This document shows, piece after piece, positions 61,338 to 64,000 of a stretch of 64,000 bases of DNA. The notes beneath the pieces were generated by a model, which worked only from the letters and a program-made list of their open reading frames with translations, was not told where the DNA came from and made no database searches. Numbering within the stretch: position 1 is the first letter of the stretch; each line of letters starts with the position of its first letter. The stretch lies in NCBI RefSeq assembly GCF_030445035.2, contig NC_080673.1, positions 193,855,216 through 193,919,215 on the forward strand, read 5' to 3'. Position numbers and translations under genes: made by a program. The DNA is from Dasypus novemcinctus. Lineage: Eukaryota > Chordata > Mammalia > Cingulata > Dasypodidae.

Positions 61338-61573
61338 CTTTTTTTTTTTTTTTAGATTTTTATTTTTTTTAAAGTTCTCTCCTCTTCCACCCCCACCCCC
61401 CAGTTGTCTACTCTCTGTGTCCATTCACTGTGTGTTCTTCTGTGACTGCTTCTATCCTTATCAGCGGTACAGGAATCTGTGTCTCTTTTCATTGCGTTAT
61501 CTTGTGTCAGCTCTCCGTGTGTGCGGCACCATTCCTGGGCAGGCTGCACTTTCTTTCGCGCTGGGCGGCTCTT
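61338..61573 (-). repeat. DAS-III-like SINE, head missing
   Basis: T run and C-rich tract at the left and the usual body up to cgctgggcggctct, then abrupt change; the tRNA-like head is absent (5' truncation in element orientation). Because CC2D2A is on the - strand, this one is in sense with its host gene. Confidence 0.85.
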
Positions 61574-62177
61574 TATGTCATTTCTAATTCAATAATTTAC
61601 ACGTGATATACATTTGTAATTTTGTAAATGCGTGAAAAAGATGGAAAGATTTGCACCTAAGAGGGGAGTGGGATTGTGGGGTTGGAGTCTAAAGAGGAAC
61701 TTTCACTTTTTACTCAGAATACTTATGTATTCTTGGGTTCTTTTTTTTTTTTAACAATGAGCGTTATCTATTTATTTTTTGTGTATGATTTCATTTGATG
61801 CCCACAGTCCCTGCTGCCTTATAAAAGCTCAGAGTTTCTAATTGACGTGCTCAAGCTCATAAAGCTGTTGAGGACAGAGCCTTGCCCCACGCCTTGGGGC
61901 CCTTCCTAGCCCAGGGTTCTTGTCCCTGTACCAGGTGTCTGGAAGATGATGATGGAGACCACGCTAGCCTGTGGATATGATACTACTTTAACACCTGCCT
62001 CGCACAGACTTGTGCTAATTCTTAAGGATGCTTAGAGCCCTGTGGCCTCTTTTTCAAACGCTCATTAGATAAACTGCTTCAATCCATGCAAATGCTCTGA
62101 CCTTGTACTTCCCCAGCATGCCCCAAAATTTAGGCATATTTTCAGTGGGCAAGGGAAACAAATTCTAATGGTCACTC

Positions 62178-62608
62178 TGATGGTTAGCCTAATGAGTCAG
62201 CTCGGCCATGAAACGGTGCCCCAGTTGTTTGGTCAAGCAAACACCTGGCTGAATGAAAGACAAGGGCATTTCATGGACTTTAATCTTCAGTGAGTTGATT
62301 ACATAGATGGTGGATTACATCTGCAATCAACTGAGGAGACTGTGTCAGCAATGAGTGGCATCTCATCCAATCAGTTGAAGGCCTTAAAAAGAGAAGTGAT
62401 TTCAGCTTTCAGAAGGAGACTTCCCAATTCTACTTCAGACAGCCAGCTTCTCCTGGGGAACTCATGGAGGACCTTCACTGGAGTCCCTAGCTTGCAGCCT
62501 GCCCTATAGAATTTAGACTTGTGCATCCCCATGGTTGCGTGAGACAATTTTATAAAATCTCCTACTGTTGACAGATATCTCCTTCCCTAGAGAATCCTGA
62601 CTAATACA
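62178..62608 (+). repeat. LTR-like element with TG...CA ends
   Basis: Starts TGATGGTTAGCC and ends CTGACTAATACA, with the 'ctagagaatcctgactaatac' ending common in several old mammalian LTR and MER families. Flanks share gtcact (62171-62176 and about 62610-62615). Family not resolved. Confidence 0.5.
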
Positions 62609-62695
62609 AGTCACTAAATCTCTACTCTAATAAAACTAACAGTACTAATATAAAAATAGAGCTGCTAATACTCTTTTCTTTCCTCCTGTGGTTAT

Positions 62696-62830
62696 TTGGC
62701 ATATTCCCCTCTGCGGCAGATGCCTGCAGAACAGAAGGCATGAAAGCATTACCTCTAGCTTTACCACACTCCTTTGGATCCCCTTCACTCCTTAGCATGA
62801 ACACCAATAGGTCACTAAAGGAATAAAATT
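62696..62830. repeat. Ancient repeat copy 2 (pair with 60855)
   Basis: Parallel to 60855-61010: 'ttaccacactcctttgg', 'cttcactccttagc', 'gtcactaaaggaat'. About three quarters identical by eye. Confidence 0.5.
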
Positions 62831-63132
62831 CTCAGTAATATGGGTGGGAGGAGGCTTATGCTAAAAGGACAGAGCGAGGTGGGGGATTGAGTGCTGAAGG
62901 GTTTAGTTTTGCTAAAATACAATGGAAGTGTTGTGAAGAGTCCTGAGTATCGCTGCAAACCATTTCCTGTCTCACCACTAGCAGGTCTCTTTGCCTATAA
63001 TGGCATATCTAGGCCAACTTTCCTAGCAACTCATAGGACTGTTATTAAAGTAAGACCTGCCCAGGATCTGGAAAATAACACAATCAGGTTAGACAGCGAC
63101 ACTTCTGTTAAAGCTAGCCTCTGTGCACTTAC

Positions 63133-63246
63133 CTCAGGAATAGCATTGCCCATCATGAGCCAGGCCTTTTTACCCAAGGACAGAAAATAATTACACAGTA
63201 GTACTGCATGTTCTTCTTCATCTCCTGCCAGGAGATCAAGAAATTG
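63133..63246 (-). CDS. CC2D2A: CC2D2A coding exon, most 5' in window
   Basis: 114 bp, 38 codons, between acceptor tttctgtcag| and donor cctgag|gtaagt. Encodes [20 protein letters not shown], then [18 protein letters not shown], the conserved start of the transglutaminase-like module, where the family shows a Cys in the position C-N-Y that recalls a papain-like nucleophile. Whether it is catalytic is doubted in the family. Phase 0,0. It joins the 61236 exon at GPTAY. Confidence 0.96.
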
Positions 63247-63359
63247 CTGACAGAAAGAAAACAATTATATTGTAATGACTGCTTCATTATGCATTGGGCT
63301 AGCAGGATTTTAACAAGTCCCAGTTAAAATTGGTGGCTTAAAGGGAAAGACTTATTTTT

Positions 63360-63612
63360 CACCTACCATAACATACAGAATGGAGGGGGAGAGAGTGTAA
63401 ACTACAATGTAAACTATAATCCATGCTGTGTGGCAGTGCTCCAAAATGTGCTCATCAATTACAATGAATGTACACTAATGAAAAAGTTGTTAATGTGGCA
63501 AAAAGTGGGAGGTGTGGGGAGTGGGATATAGGAGAATCTCTTATTTTTTTTTTTATGTAACATTTTATGTAATCCAAGTACCTTTTAAAAATAAATAATA
63601 TATTTGAAAAAA
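63360..63612 (+). repeat. L1 3' end, 5' truncated
   Basis: 253 bp ending in an A-rich tail (aaaataaataatatatttgaaaaa region). Flanked by aaagacttattttt (63346-63359 and 63613-63626), a perfect 14-bp duplication. Same L1 family as 17489, 22037 and 36723, but inserted in the + direction, antisense to CC2D2A. Confidence 0.93.
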
Positions 63613-63794
63613 AAAGACTTATTTTTTAAAACTTTTCACAAACTTTGATAGTGTATTGACAATTCATAAAACAAACAAAAACAACCACTTTTGGTGGATG
63701 TGGTGTTTTCTCTGATATTGATGGCATAGATTTCCAGAATCAATAGTCCCTATATTTGAGGTGGTGTGAGAGACAAATTTCTAAGTTTTACTTT

Positions 63795-63960
63795 TCATTT
63801 TGATTTTAGATATGATAGCTCACTATGTGCTGAACACTTTGTAAAGTACATTGTATGCTTTCAAACTCATTCAATCCTAGAACTATTATTTTCCCATTTT
63901 ACAGATGAGGAAGTGGTGGCATAGAGATGAGAGGTAAAACATGGGAAATGATAAAGCCAG
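63795..63960 (+). repeat. MIR SINE fragment
   Basis: 'ctcactatgtgctgaacac', 'gaactattattttcccattttac', 'agatgaggaagtgg' in MIR order. Confidence 0.65.
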
Positions 63961-64000
63961 CCTGGCTCTGTAACAATGAACTATTGTACTCGTACATCTT

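Larger units (their letters stand above)
61237..63132 (-). other. CC2D2A intron
   Basis: 1.9 kb. Besides the SINE, it holds an LTR-like element at 62178-62608 and the second member of a repeat pair at 62696-62830. No exon. Confidence 0.7.

Overview
The window is a piece of placental-mammal nuclear DNA. It is AT-rich and intron-dominated, with consensus GT-AG splice sites and many interspersed repeats. The tRNA-derived DAS-type SINEs, both short head-and-tail units and long DAS-III-like elements, point to a xenarthran. An armadillo such as Dasypus is my best guess, but the species is inferred from these repeats and not proven.

Two conserved protein-coding genes meet tail to tail. On the + strand, positions 1 to about 35,050 hold the last five coding exons of FBXL5, the iron- and oxygen-sensing F-box/LRR substrate receptor of an SCF ubiquitin ligase that degrades IRP2. 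Together they encode 393 residues, and all four C-terminal cysteines known to hold the [2Fe-2S] cluster are present. On the - strand, from 64,000 down to about 51,050, are the last six coding exons of CC2D2A (265 residues), a ciliary transition-zone protein of the Joubert/Meckel syndrome group. All exon joins are in phase. I see no frameshift or premature stop in either gene.

The remaining DNA is mostly repeats. The 23.9-kb FBXL5 intron (3,527-27,447) holds three solo LTRs of one gammaretrovirus-like family (6.6-10.7 kb). It also holds a long antisense L1 (11.0-20.9 kb) that was entered by DAS SINEs and a Tigger DNA transposon, itself entered by a younger L1 3' end. Further L1 3' ends and DAS-III elements follow.

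The 16-kb intergenic space contains a degenerate 9.5-kb class I (gammaretrovirus-like) provirus on the - strand (40,205-49,687). It has paired LTRs, a tRNA-Pro-type primer binding site, gag, pro, pol and env remnants, a polypurine tract and a 4-bp target duplication. Its protease region carries a DAS-III insertion. The CC2D2A side has older, sparser repeats (MIR, L2-like and LTR fragments).

I found no undescribed functional system. The notable signals are the readable insertion history (nested target-site duplications), the strong strand bias of the repeats, the inactivated provirus, a possible donor site overlapping the CC2D2A stop codon, and an unassigned 0.75-kb pseudogene-like segment at 37.8-38.6 kb.
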